This document shows, in pieces, positions 9,534 to 17,476 of a stretch of DNA of 64,000 nt. The stretch spans positions 248,001 through 312,000 of the forward strand of contig NZ_JAJTNP010000005.1 in assembly GCF_021311115.1 (NCBI RefSeq), in the 5' to 3' direction. The DNA comes from Chryseobacterium gwangjuense (GTDB lineage Bacteria; Bacteroidota; Bacteroidia; Flavobacteriales; Weeksellaceae). The position numbers were made by a program, and so were the translations under genes. The notes below the pieces were generated by a model. That model saw only the letters and a list, made by a program, of their open reading frames with translations, did no database searches and was not told where the DNA came from. How positions within the stretch are numbered: position 1 is the stretch's first letter; each line of letters opens with the position of its first letter.

Positions 9534-9567
9534 AATAAAAAAGACCGTCTAAAAATAGACAGCCTTT
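9534..9567 (-). terminator. Terminator downstream of the Hcp gene
   Basis: On the minus strand AAAGGCTGTCTA pairs along its full length with TAGACGGTCTTT when G-U pairs are allowed, and T residues follow. The stem is weaker on the plus strand, so it is specific to the minus-strand gene ending at 9609. Confidence 0.65.
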
Positions 9568-9608
9568 CTTTATGAATAGTGATGTGGTGTGTACGTGTAT
9601 AAAAATGT

Positions 9609-10013
9609 TTAAGCTGAAGGCCAAAGTCCTTCATAAGCAGAGTTACCATAGTTGATCTTCTCTGCACTTATCGTAAAACTAATCAGCATAGAGTTTTCAT
9701 CTACAGCGTCAAAATCTACTTCATGCTGAATTACATATCCGTTTTCCCAATTTAAAGTAATCAATGTTCCTTCTTCGTGAGATTTGTTGAATGTAATTTC
9801 TCCACTGGTTGGTTTATATTTTCCGTTCAGTAAGCTTTCCAGAATATCAGATTTTTCTGTTGCTTCTACAGTAAGTTTAATGATTGCATTAGAAGGATCT
9901 GAAGCGACTCTACCTGAAACGTCTGTAGATCTGGATACACTGTAGTTCAACTTTAACAGTTTTTGACCTTCTCCTCCGTTGAATTTTAAAATCCCTCTTG
10001 AATTTGCTGCCAT
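9609..10013 (-). CDS. TssD-family Hcp (type VI secretion tube protein), orphan
   Basis: A 134-residue protein of the Bacteroidota TssD/Hcp family, which stacks as hexameric rings to make the inner tube of the subtype iii T6SS and is itself secreted. Family features are the MAANSRGILKFNG start, a beta-rich body with KLNYSVSRSTDVSGRV, an EKSDILESLL helix, then SGEITFNKSHEEGTLITLNWENGYV and a short C-terminal tail (YEGLWPSA). There is no signal peptide, as expected. No other T6SS gene (sheath, TssK, VgrG, ClpV) is in the window. It has its own terminator and a long upstream region with a -7-like TATCTTTG (10072-10065, minus strand), so it is expressed alone. Confidence 0.82.
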   Translation of the reverse strand: MAANSRGILKFNGGEGQKLLKLNYSVSRSTDVSGRVASDPSNAIIKLTVEATEKSDILESLLNGKYKPTSGEITFNKSHEEGTLITLNWENGYVIQHEVDFDAVDENSMLISFTISAEKINYGNSAYEGLWPSA

Positions 10014-10119
10014 GATAATAAATTTTAATCGTTAATATTTCGTGATTTGGTGATTAATGTGAGACAAAGATATATTCCTCAATTTAATCTTAAAAACTTT
10101 TAAACACTAATTTCATATT

Positions 10120-10157
10120 TTGTAGTAGTTCTACGATTTCTTGTAGTAATTCTACGA
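10120..10157 (-). promoter_or_regulatory. Pair of 17-bp direct repeats upstream of Hcp gene (possible operator)
   Basis: TTGTAGTAGTTCTACGA (10120-10136) and TTGTAGTAATTCTACGA (10141-10157) differ at one base and begin 21 bases apart, two helical turns. Each contains a GTAG...CTAC inverted half-site. They sit 107-144 bases before the Hcp ATG and about 50 bases above a -7-like box. The remainder of the 10014-10312 interval is AT-rich with no gene seen. A dimeric regulator site is inferred. Confidence 0.45.
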
Positions 10158-10262
10158 CTCTATACTTATTTCTGCTATTACGGGAATTCCCATATGACGA
10201 TCTTGAAGATCAAACAAATTAGAAAACACTATTTTACAAAAGCTTTCTGAATAGTACTTTCA

Positions 10263-10290
10263 CAAAAAAAGACCACAAATTGTGGTCTTC
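10263..10290 (-). terminator. Terminator of the namA-DUF2752-CCC operon
   Basis: GACCACAA pairs with TTGTGGTC at the palindrome centre (10271-10288). On the minus strand it is followed by seven T residues. Confidence 0.75.
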
Positions 10291-10312
10291 TATTTTCTAT
10301 ATATGGAATGAA

Positions 10313-10645
10313 TTATTTCCCCATCATATCTCTCATTCTTTCCTGAATCATCTGAGGATCCGACATTCCTTCCCAACCAAACATTGCAATCATTACAACA
10401 TTAGCGATTAGGTTTAACGAGCTTAGAATAAGACCTATAATACATAAGATTCTTCCTGTATTCAAATTGCTGTAGTCAGAATATAAATCCGGATTTTGCT
10501 GATATAGTGCATTATCTTTTTTGTAAAGTGACAATCCTATAATTCCTGTAATCACTCCCACGATTCCGTAGCAGCAACATCCGACAATTGATACAATTCC
10601 TAAAACAAGTACTGCCGTAGCATTGGGTAATTTTTGTTGATTCAT
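10313..10645 (-). CDS. CCC-motif small membrane protein
   Basis: A 110-residue protein with two to three transmembrane segments. The first (about 10-38) contains the IVGCCCYGIVGVITGIIGL triple-cysteine motif that gives this flavobacterial family its name. The second (about 67-90) contains ILCIIGLILSSLNLIANVV. Between them is a polar loop (YKKDNALYQQNPDLYSDYSNLN). The layout resembles DUF4190 or dispanin/CD225-type two-TM proteins. No function is known. It lies 24 bases downstream of the DUF2752 gene, in the same operon. Confidence 0.75.
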   Translation of the reverse strand: MNQQKLPNATAVLVLGIVSIVGCCCYGIVGVITGIIGLSLYKKDNALYQQNPDLYSDYSNLNTGRILCIIGLILSSLNLIANVVMIAMFGWEGMSDPQMIQERMRDMMGK

Positions 10646-10669
10646 AGTTAAAATTTTAATGTTTGTGTA

Positions 10670-10960
10670 TTATATATAAATAAAAAAATGTTTGTAAAAA
10701 TAAGCAATCACCATGATTACTGAATTAACAATCGCCAAAAAAACAATGAGGTTTCCATAATTTCTTTTCTTGTCGATAAAGTTGATTCCTACCACACCAA
10801 AAAAAAGAAGTAAGGTATATACTGCAGGAAACATATGAAAAGCCTCTGCAAATCTTCCTTCAAAAACCATTACGATTGCTCTTTGAGTTCCACAGCCAAA
10901 ACACTCTATTCCTAGAAATTTTTTACTGGGACAAGGCAGCATAAAGTCTTCAATTTTCAT
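10670..10960 (-). CDS. DUF2752 membrane protein
   Basis: A 96-residue integral membrane protein. The diagnostic DUF2752 motif is LPCPSKKFLGIECFGCGTQRAIVM at about 8-31, with CP, then CFGCGTQRA. Two transmembrane helices follow (about 45-61 and 70-88). The role is unknown. DUF2752 genes often sit beside small CD225- or CCC-type membrane proteins, as here (24 bases), suggesting that the two products work together. The upstream neighbour, at a similar 24-base gap, is the ene-reductase gene. Confidence 0.85.
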   Translation of the reverse strand: MKIEDFMLPCPSKKFLGIECFGCGTQRAIVMVFEGRFAEAFHMFPAVYTLLLFFGVVGINFIDKKRNYGNLIVFLAIVNSVIMVIAYFYKHFFIYI

Positions 10961-10984
10961 ATTCTATTTTTTGGGTGCTCTAAA

Positions 10985-12037
10985 TTAAGAAGAAATTTTC
11001 GCCCTCAAATACTGATGCGGAAAAAAAGATTCTTCGTTCATATCAAACGATCCTTGTACCGCAATATATGGATTTCTGAGAATTTCTCTTGCCACAAATA
11101 TAAGATCGGCATCTCCTTTTTGCAAAATATCTTCGGCCTGTTTTATTTTAGTAATCAAACCTACTGCTCCGGTTTTTACTTCTGCTTTATTTTTTACTTC
11201 AGACGCAAATGGCACCTGATAACCGTCAAAAACAGAAATTTTTGCTCCATGAATATTTCCTCCGCTTGAAACATCAATAAGATCTACCCTATGATTCTTT
11301 AATATTTTTGCTAATTCTACACTATGTTCAATATTCCAGCCGTTTTCAGCATATTCTGTTCCGGAGATCCTTACAAACAAACCTGTATTTTCATTCAATT
11401 CTTCATTTACAGCATCTACAATTTCCAGTAAAAACCGGATTCTGTTTTCGAAACTCCCGCCATATTCATCAGTTCTGATATTAGAAAGTGGTGATAAAAA
11501 CTGATGAACCAAGTAACCATGAGCTCCATGAATCTCAATCACATCAAAACCAGCTTCGACTGCCCTTTTTGCTGCTTTTTTGAAATTCTGAACCTGTTCT
11601 TTAATTTCAGCTGCTGTTAAAACATGAGGAATCCTTTCTGTAGGATGATACGGGATAGGACTTGGAGCTACTGTTTCCCATCCTTCTTCCACAGGAATCT
11701 GAATATTATTCCATGTAGACCCTTTTCTTCCTGCGTGAGCAAGCTGAATCCCGATTTTACTTTCAGAGTGCTGATGTACAAAATCAACAATTTTCTTCAG
11801 TTTTTCTGCCTGTTCGTCATTCCAGATTCCCATGCAATGGTTGGTGATTCTTCCACGAGGTTCCACTCCTGTCGCTTCCACGATAATAAGTCCTGTTCCT
11901 CCCTGTGCACGACTTCCATAATGCACAAAGTGAAAATCATTGGCTAATCCGTTTTCGCAAGAATACATACACATTGGCGACATTACCCAACGATTTTTTA
12001 ACTCTACATTTCTAAATTGTATTGGTGAATATAACAT
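10985..12037 (-). CDS. namA: NADPH dehydrogenase NamA-like ene-reductase (old yellow enzyme family)
   Basis: An FMN-dependent TIM-barrel flavoenzyme of 350 residues, reducing activated C=C bonds with NADPH in the cytoplasm. It belongs to the thermophilic-like YqjM/NamA class: the N-terminal PMCMYSCENG carries the redox-tuning cysteine (C23), then QLAHAGRKGS, and the active-site and FMN-binding EIHGAHGYLVHQFLSP followed by SNIRTDEYGGS. The C-terminal FMN-phosphate region has DLIFVAREILRNPY. Its length equals that of characterised YqjM-type enzymes (about 340). It is first gene of an operon with DUF2752 and CCC-motif genes. A -7-like TAAATTTG lies upstream at 12073-12066. Confidence 0.92.
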   Translation of the reverse strand: MLYSPIQFRNVELKNRWVMSPMCMYSCENGLANDFHFVHYGSRAQGGTGLIIVEATGVEPRGRITNHCMGIWNDEQAEKLKKIVDFVHQHSESKIGIQLAHAGRKGSTWNNIQIPVEEGWETVAPSPIPYHPTERIPHVLTAAEIKEQVQNFKKAAKRAVEAGFDVIEIHGAHGYLVHQFLSPLSNIRTDEYGGSFENRIRFLLEIVDAVNEELNENTGLFVRISGTEYAENGWNIEHSVELAKILKNHRVDLIDVSSGGNIHGAKISVFDGYQVPFASEVKNKAEVKTGAVGLITKIKQAEDILQKGDADLIFVAREILRNPYIAVQGSFDMNEESFFPHQYLRAKISS

Positions 12038-12140
12038 TGTCTATTTTTTACAAGTTTTAAAATTACAAATTTAGTCTTAGCAAAATATGTTGTCCACGTT
12101 ACAAAAAAGGGTTAATTTTATCCCCCTTTTTTAAAAAGAT

Positions 12141-12623
12141 ATGAGAAAAGATATACATATACAATATGAACATTTCAAAAACGGCACAGAGCTGAGTGAA
12201 ATAGAACAAGAGCTGTTTGAAAAAGCTAAACTGGCAAGGGAAAAAGCCTATGCTCCCTACTCTAATTTTTTTGTAGGATGTGCTATTCTTTTAGAAAATG
12301 GAAGCATCTTTTCCGGCAACAATCAGGAAAATGCAGCTTTTCCTTCCGGTCTTTGTGCAGAAAGAACGACTCTTTACTGGGTTGCTGCCAATTTTCCGAA
12401 TGAAAAAATAAAAAAAATATTCATTGTAGGAGGTCCAAAAGAGTTTTCTGAAAAAAATCCGCCTATTCCGCCTTGTGGATCTTGCCGCCAAAGCATCATA
12501 GAATATGAAACAAAGCAGAATGAGAATATTGATCTTTATTTTGCAAATCTGAATGAAGAGACGATAAAAGTACATTCTATTAAAGATCTTCTACCGTTTT
12601 CTTTTGACGGAACTTTCTTATAA
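12141..12623 (+). CDS. cdd: Cytidine deaminase
   Basis: A zinc hydrolase converting cytidine and deoxycytidine to uridine and deoxyuridine for pyrimidine salvage in the cytoplasm. Zinc ligands and the catalytic acid are visible: SGLCAERTTLYW (C72, E74) and PPCGSCRQ (C112, C115). Substrate-binding YAPYSNFFVGCAI (37-49) and NQENAAFPSG (61-70) precede them. At 160 residues it is the homotetrameric single-domain type, with a slightly extended N-terminus. It is divergent from namA, ends 5 bases before the B12 promoter begins, and is probably monocistronic. Confidence 0.93.
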   Translation: MRKDIHIQYEHFKNGTELSEIEQELFEKAKLAREKAYAPYSNFFVGCAILLENGSIFSGNNQENAAFPSGLCAERTTLYWVAANFPNEKIKKIFIVGGPKEFSEKNPPIPPCGSCRQSIIEYETKQNENIDLYFANLNEETIKVHSIKDLLPFSFDGTFL

Positions 12624-12628
12624 TACAA

Positions 12629-12658
12629 TTGTTAATAACTTATAAAAAACTATATTTG
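12629..12658 (+). promoter_or_regulatory. Promoter of the B12 uptake operon
   Basis: TTG (12629-12631) and TATATTTG (12651-12658) are separated by 19 bases, matching the Bacteroidota -33/-7 consensus. Transcription would begin about ten bases before the riboswitch. Confidence 0.6.
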
Positions 12659-12668
12659 CAAAAAATTT

Positions 12669-12812
12669 TGGTTTCCAGCTATTGGAATTAATAGGGAATT
12701 GAGTGAAATCCTCAAACTGTCCCCGCAACTGTAAATCGCAACTATCATTTTCTATAAATAGCCACTGCAACAACGGGAAGGCATAGAAAAGCGAAAGTCA
12801 GGAGACCTGCCA
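12669..12812 (+). ncRNA. Cobalamin (adenosylcobalamin) riboswitch
   Basis: The leader holds the conserved B12-box elements in order: AATAGGGAATTGAGTGAAA near 12690, then CCCCGCAACTGTAA at 12721-12734, and finally AAAGCGAAAGTCAGGAGACC ahead of TGCC. Spacing and order fit the cobalamin riboswitch, including the variable arm in the middle. It ends about 47 bases before the btuB ATG. When B12 binds, expression of the downstream uptake genes is expected to fall. No clear intrinsic terminator separates it from the ATG, so control of translation is more likely. Confidence 0.93.
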
Positions 12813-12858
12813 AAATGATAATTAAAACATATTACTTTCGGAGGAAAAGTACAATAAT

Positions 12859-14691
12859 ATGGATATAAAAAGATCTTTAGTATTACTTTTTTCATCATAC
12901 GGTTCTTTTCTTTTAGCACAAGAGAAAAGCATAGATACTGTTTACATTTTTGACAATCAAATGAATAGAGTAAAACTCTTTCATAAAGTCAATACTCTAA
13001 CTCAAAAAGATGTAGAAAAAAATCCTACCAATCTTTCCGAGCTTTTACGGTTTCAGTCTCAAATTTATATTAAAGAAAATGGTCGTGGTGCCGTTTCTTC
13101 CCCTTCTTTCAGAGGAACAAGCGCGGGGCACACTGCTTTTGTATGGAACGGAATCAATATCAATTCAAATTTTTTAGGACAAGGTGATGTGAATAACATT
13201 GCTTTATTCGGATATGATCAATTAGAAATAAAAGCAGGAGGTGGAAGTGTCTTATATGGAAGTTCTGCCATTGGCGGAAGTATTCACTTAAATAATAACC
13301 TTGAGTTTAACAAAGGATTTGGCGCTTCTCTTTATTCCGAAGCAGCCTCTTTCAATACCTACAATAATTTTGTAAAAGCATCATTCAGCAATGATAAGTT
13401 CAGTTTTAAAGCTTCAGGAAATTATTCGATCAGTGAAAACGATTATGAAGTAAAGGATAAAGGAAATACTTACCTCAACAGAAACGGAAAGTACCACAAT
13501 ACAACCATCAATATAGGTGCTTCTTATAAAATTGCAAGCCACCAAACGATTTCGTGGCAAAATCAAATGTATGACGGTGTTCAGCATTACCCGATTTTTG
13601 TAGAAAACGGAAATAAAACAAAATACAATGCACAGACTTTAAGAAGTTTGATTGCATGGGATATTAACCAGAATAATTTCGCCAATAGTCTCAAAGCAGC
13701 TTATACCGAAGATAATTTCCAGTATTTTGGTGATATTGACAAGCCAAAATCCAGCGGAGCTGAAGGAAAAAATTATATTTTTAAAAACGATTTTAATTAT
13801 TTCATCACTCCGAAAATCAATTTTAATATTATTGGAGAATTTCAGATCAATAAAGGGGAAGGTTATAGTTCCGGAATTGGAAATGTAAGCAGAAATATCG
13901 GTTCTGTTTCAGGTATTTTAAGATATTTCACTACTAAAGATCTTCGTTTTGAAGCCGGAGTAAAAAAAGACTTTGTAGAAGATATTACTTCTCCCGTTCT
14001 GTATTCTTTTTCAGGAAAATGGCATCCTTTATCATGGTATAATGTAGGATTAAATGTTTCAAAAAACTTTAAATATCCTTCATTCAACGATCTTTATTGG
14101 CAACCGGGCGGAAATCTTGGACTAAGGCCGGAAACTTCCACTAATCTGGATATGGATCACGAATTCAGTGCCGGAAATTTTAAAGTTGTTCTAAGTCCGT
14201 ATTATATGGATATTACGGATTATATAAGCTGGCTTCCTACCGTTTATGGCTATTGGTCAGCTTTCAATACTTACAAAGTAAAATTGTATGGGTTAGAATC
14301 TCATCTTACTTTTGCTAAAAACTTTGGGAAACACCATTTTACATTAAATGCAGGTTATACCTATTCAAAATCAATTAATCAGGAAACGAAAAAGCAACTG
14401 ATGTATGTTCCTCTGCATAAAGCGGTTGGAAATCTTGATTATGAATATGATTTCATAAAATTTTTTGCACAAGGAATGTTTAACGGACTCACTTATACCA
14501 CAACTGATGAAAAAAGGAGCGATGCATTAGATCCTTATTTTGTTTTAAATGCAGGAGTCGCAGGTACAATCGCAAAAAAATACACCTTAGGATTTAAGGT
14601 CAATAATATTTTAAACACAGTTTATAAAACAGTAGCATATTATCCTTTACCACAAAGGAATTACAGCATCTATGCAAGTATAAATTTTTAA
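12859..14691 (+). CDS. btuB: TonB-dependent vitamin B12 receptor
   Basis: A 610-residue outer-membrane receptor importing cobalamin with energy from TonB-ExbBD. The signal peptide (1-20, ending LLAQ) is followed by a plug domain with the typical VEKNPTNLSELLRFQS and SPSFRGTSAGHTAFVWNG, then IEIKAGGGSVLYGSSAIGG-like residues (LEIKAGGGSVLYGSSAIGG, 127-145). A 22-strand barrel with alternating aromatic strands occupies the rest, ending in the C-terminal aromatic strand NYSIYASINF. The B12 riboswitch immediately upstream sets the substrate, and the BtuG-like lipoprotein gene follows by 18 bases. It lacks the N-terminal carboxypeptidase-like extension of SusC-type receptors, consistent with classical BtuB. 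Confidence 0.92.
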   Translation: MDIKRSLVLLFSSYGSFLLAQEKSIDTVYIFDNQMNRVKLFHKVNTLTQKDVEKNPTNLSELLRFQSQIYIKENGRGAVSSPSFRGTSAGHTAFVWNGININSNFLGQGDVNNIALFGYDQLEIKAGGGSVLYGSSAIGGSIHLNNNLEFNKGFGASLYSEAASFNTYNNFVKASFSNDKFSFKASGNYSISENDYEVKDKGNTYLNRNGKYHNTTINIGASYKIASHQTISWQNQMYDGVQHYPIFVENGNKTKYNAQTLRSLIAWDINQNNFANSLKAAYTEDNFQYFGDIDKPKSSGAEGKNYIFKNDFNYFITPKINFNIIGEFQINKGEGYSSGIGNVSRNIGSVSGILRYFTTKDLRFEAGVKKDFVEDITSPVLYSFSGKWHPLSWYNVGLNVSKNFKYPSFNDLYWQPGGNLGLRPETSTNLDMDHEFSAGNFKVVLSPYYMDITDYISWLPTVYGYWSAFNTYKVKLYGLESHLTFAKNFGKHHFTLNAGYTYSKSINQETKKQLMYVPLHKAVGNLDYEYDFIKFFAQGMFNGLTYTTTDEKRSDALDPYFVLNAGVAGTIAKKYTLGFKVNNILNTVYKTVAYYPLPQRNYSIYASINF

Positions 14692-14709
14692 ATTAAATAA
14701 ATTCAGAAA

Positions 14710-15753
14710 ATGAAAATAACTAAACTTTTGCAAATTTTGTTTGCGTTTGCACTCCTTTTCAATATCTCATGTAGCTCAGACAGCAGTGAGACTGCTCAGG
14801 AAATGTTCTACGGAAATGGTGTATTGATTGCAAACGAAGGAAACTTCGGAACTCCGAATGCAGATGTAACTTATGTAACATCAAACTTCAGTGCCAAACA
14901 AGATAAAATCTACTCTGCTAACAATAACGGAGAGAACCTTGGAGATGTATTACAAACGATTGGTTTCAACGGTAACGGCGCTTACCTACTTTTGAACAAC
15001 TCTAATAAAATCCAGGTTGTAAACCGATATACTTTCAAAAAAGCAGCTGAAATTACTGAGCAGATTAAAAGCCCTCGTTATATGGCTTTTGCAAAAAACT
15101 ATATCTATGTAACGAATGATACTTACAATGGAGACAAATATGTAAGTGTATACAATGCGAATACCCTGTCTTTTGTAAAGAAAATTATGTTTACAACTAC
15201 TGTTGAAAGAATTGTAGAAGCAGGCGGAAATATCTTTGTACAAAATGCAAGCTATGGTTTTGGAAATACAATTACTAAAATCAATACTACAACCAACGAA
15301 ATAGACGGGCAACCGATTGCATTAACAAGTGGAAATATCAACAAAACAATTTCTAACGGCACTAATGTATATGTAATTACTTCAGGAACTACAGATTCAT
15401 ATATTTATCAGATTTCAAGCACTGGAAACATTGTAAAAACAACCACTTTAACAGGAATTGCCAATGCTACTAACCTTGAAGTAGATGGTGGTAAGTTTTA
15501 TTTCTCTTCAGCAAATAAGATTTACGCTATGGATATGACTGCAACAACTACTCCTACAGCTCCAATTATAACTGCTGTAGACGGAGGTCAATATTATACA
15601 TTGTATGGATTCAGTGTTTTAAATGGCAGAATCTTTACCTCTGATGTGAAAAGCTTCACGCAAGACAGTGAAATTACAGTATATACAACGTCAGGAAGTA
15701 AAATTGGAAGCTTTACTGCAGGAAAAGGAGCTAACGGATTTTATCTAAACTAA
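14710..15753 (+). CDS. YncE/DUF5074 beta-propeller lipoprotein, BtuG-like
   Basis: A 347-residue lipoprotein. The signal ends in FNISC (lipobox) and is followed by SSDSSE, an acidic-rich stretch like the Bacteroidota surface-export signal. The mature protein opens GNGVLIANEGNFG and has repeated short propeller blades (YMAFAKNYIYVTND, TLSFVKKIMF, NLEVDGGKFYFSS, VLNGRIFTSDV), typical of DUF5074/YncE propellers. In Bacteroides, BtuG of this fold sits on BtuB and captures cobalamin from the medium. Here the gene lies 18 bases after btuB, under the same B12 riboswitch, which is the main reason for the assignment. Direct orthology to BtuG is inferred. Confidence 0.78.
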   Translation: MKITKLLQILFAFALLFNISCSSDSSETAQEMFYGNGVLIANEGNFGTPNADVTYVTSNFSAKQDKIYSANNNGENLGDVLQTIGFNGNGAYLLLNNSNKIQVVNRYTFKKAAEITEQIKSPRYMAFAKNYIYVTNDTYNGDKYVSVYNANTLSFVKKIMFTTTVERIVEAGGNIFVQNASYGFGNTITKINTTTNEIDGQPIALTSGNINKTISNGTNVYVITSGTTDSYIYQISSTGNIVKTTTLTGIANATNLEVDGGKFYFSSANKIYAMDMTATTTPTAPIITAVDGGQYYTLYGFSVLNGRIFTSDVKSFTQDSEITVYTTSGSKIGSFTAGKGANGFYLN

Positions 15754-15820
15754 AAACTTATTTCCCCCAATAATAAAAAGGAAAAAGATAAAATACTTTT
15801 TATTTTTTTACATTATGTTG

Positions 15821-15858
15821 TCCGGTCGGTTTCTTCGAAACCGACCGGATTTTTTTTA
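15821..15858 (+). terminator. Strong terminator of the B12 uptake operon
   Basis: TCCGGTCGGTTTC and GAAACCGACCGGA form a perfect 13-bp stem with a three-base TTC loop (15821-15849), followed by TTTTTTTTATA. Confidence 0.92.
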
Positions 15859-15919
15859 TATCAAAAAAAGCAACAGATTAAAAAATCCATTGCTTTATAA
15901 TTTATTCTAAATGCTTTTT

Positions 15920-17341
15920 TTAAGCTAAAGTTAATCCCAGTTTCTCAGCTTCTGCAATCACAAAACTTCTTGCTTCTTCACTATCATTTCCAATTTCGCC
16001 TTCCAGGATCGCTTCTTTCACTTTTTCTTTTAAAATTCCTATTTCCCTACCAGGTTTTAGATTAAACATCGCCATAATCTCTTCTCCTGAAATAGGTGGC
16101 TGAAAGTTCCTTACCTGATCTTTTTCCTCTACTTCTTTAATTTTAACCGCAACATATTCGAAATTCCTCTTGAATTTCTCTTGTTTTTTAGAGTTTTTTG
16201 TAGTGATATCAGCTTTACAAAGTGTAAACAAGTCTTCCATATTTTCTCCTGCATCAAACAATAATCTTCTCAATGCAGAATCCGAAGCATCGTCTGTTAT
16301 TAAAGCGATAGGGCGAGATGATAGCTTCACCATCTTCTGAACATATTTCATATCAGCTCCTAATGGCAACTTCAGTCTCTGGAACAAAATTTTTACCATT
16401 TTCGAACCCAAAAACTCATGTCCATGGAAAGTCCAACCTGTTCCTTCAACGAATTTTTTTGTCGGTGCTTTTCCGATATCATGTAGCAATGCTGACCAAC
16501 GAAGCCATAAATTGTCCGTATTTTCAGAGATATTGTCAACAACTTCTAAAGTGTGATAAAAGTTGTCTTTATGAGTCTGCCCTTCCACTTCCTCTACTCC
16601 TTTCAAATCGATTAATTCAGGAATAATCAGCTTCATTAAACCTGTTTGTTCCATGAGCTTCAACCCTATTGACGGTTTTTGAGAAAGCATAATTTTATTA
16701 AATTCAACCATGATTCTTTCCATAGAAACAATCTTGATTCTTTCTGCTTCCTGCTTTATGGCTTCCAAAGATTTTTCTTCAATCTGAAATTGTAATGTTG
16801 ATGCAAAACGAATTGCTCTCATCATTCTTAACGGATCATCGGAATACGTTTGAGCGGGTTCCAAAGGGGTTCTTAAAATCCCTTTTTCAAGGTCACCAAT
16901 TCCGTTAAAAGGATCAATTAATTCTCCGAAATTATCTTTATTGAGAGAAATTGCCATTGCATTTACTGTAAAATCTCTTCTCTTTTGATCATCTTCAATG
17001 GTTCCGCCTTCCACATCAGGTTTACGGCTGTCTTCGGAATAACTTTCTTTTCTTGCTCCTACAAACTCCAATTCAAGATCCTTATATTTAATCATTGCTG
17101 TTCCGTAAGTTTTAAAAACGGAAACCTTCGTCTTGGGATCGATTTCTTTTCCTACTTTTTGGGCCAGCTCAATTCCACTTTGTTCGGTCACAAAATCAAT
17201 ATCCGTAGAAGCTTTTCTTTTCATCAACAAATCCCGAACATAGCCGCCAACAATATATACAGACTGGTTATTGTTGTGAGCAACTTCAGAAATGAGTTTA
17301 AAAAGCTTTAAATTTTTATTTTGATTGAGATTGATTGTCAT
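15920..17341 (-). CDS. CCA tRNA nucleotidyltransferase with HD domain
   Basis: A class II nucleotidyltransferase of 473 residues adding or repairing CCA at tRNA 3' ends. The catalytic head has YIVGGYVRDLLMKRKASTDIDF, with GG (32-33), RD (36-37) and the metal aspartates D47 and D49. The ERRDFTVNA-like motif reads KRRDFTVNAMAI. The template motif is DPLRMMRAIRFAS. A C-terminal HD phosphohydrolase domain (LRWSALLHDIGKAPTK and FHGHEFLGSKM) could process 2',3'-cyclic or phosphorylated ends. The PcnB (poly(A) polymerase) alternative is less likely because Bacteroidota need one CCA enzyme and this architecture is standard for it. A good promoter lies at 17388-17419. Confidence 0.9.
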   Translation of the reverse strand: MTINLNQNKNLKLFKLISEVAHNNNQSVYIVGGYVRDLLMKRKASTDIDFVTEQSGIELAQKVGKEIDPKTKVSVFKTYGTAMIKYKDLELEFVGARKESYSEDSRKPDVEGGTIEDDQKRRDFTVNAMAISLNKDNFGELIDPFNGIGDLEKGILRTPLEPAQTYSDDPLRMMRAIRFASTLQFQIEEKSLEAIKQEAERIKIVSMERIMVEFNKIMLSQKPSIGLKLMEQTGLMKLIIPELIDLKGVEEVEGQTHKDNFYHTLEVVDNISENTDNLWLRWSALLHDIGKAPTKKFVEGTGWTFHGHEFLGSKMVKILFQRLKLPLGADMKYVQKMVKLSSRPIALITDDASDSALRRLLFDAGENMEDLFTLCKADITTKNSKKQEKFKRNFEYVAVKIKEVEEKDQVRNFQPPISGEEIMAMFNLKPGREIGILKEKVKEAILEGEIGNDSEEARSFVIAEAEKLGLTLA

Positions 17342-17387
17342 TATTAATCGGGATATAGGATTTCAGATGGTAAAATGAAATTTTTTG

Positions 17388-17419
17388 CAAAGATAGTAAT
17401 TAGATTAATTTTTTAGCAA
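17388..17419 (-). promoter_or_regulatory. Promoter of the CCA-adding enzyme gene
   Basis: Minus-strand TTG (17419-17417) and TATCTTTG (17395-17388) are separated by 21 bases. The site lies 46 bases before the ATG. Confidence 0.5.
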
Positions 17420-17476
17420 TTACAAAAATATCTATAAAATTTGCTTAACTTTATGAGATAACTAAGACCTAAGACC

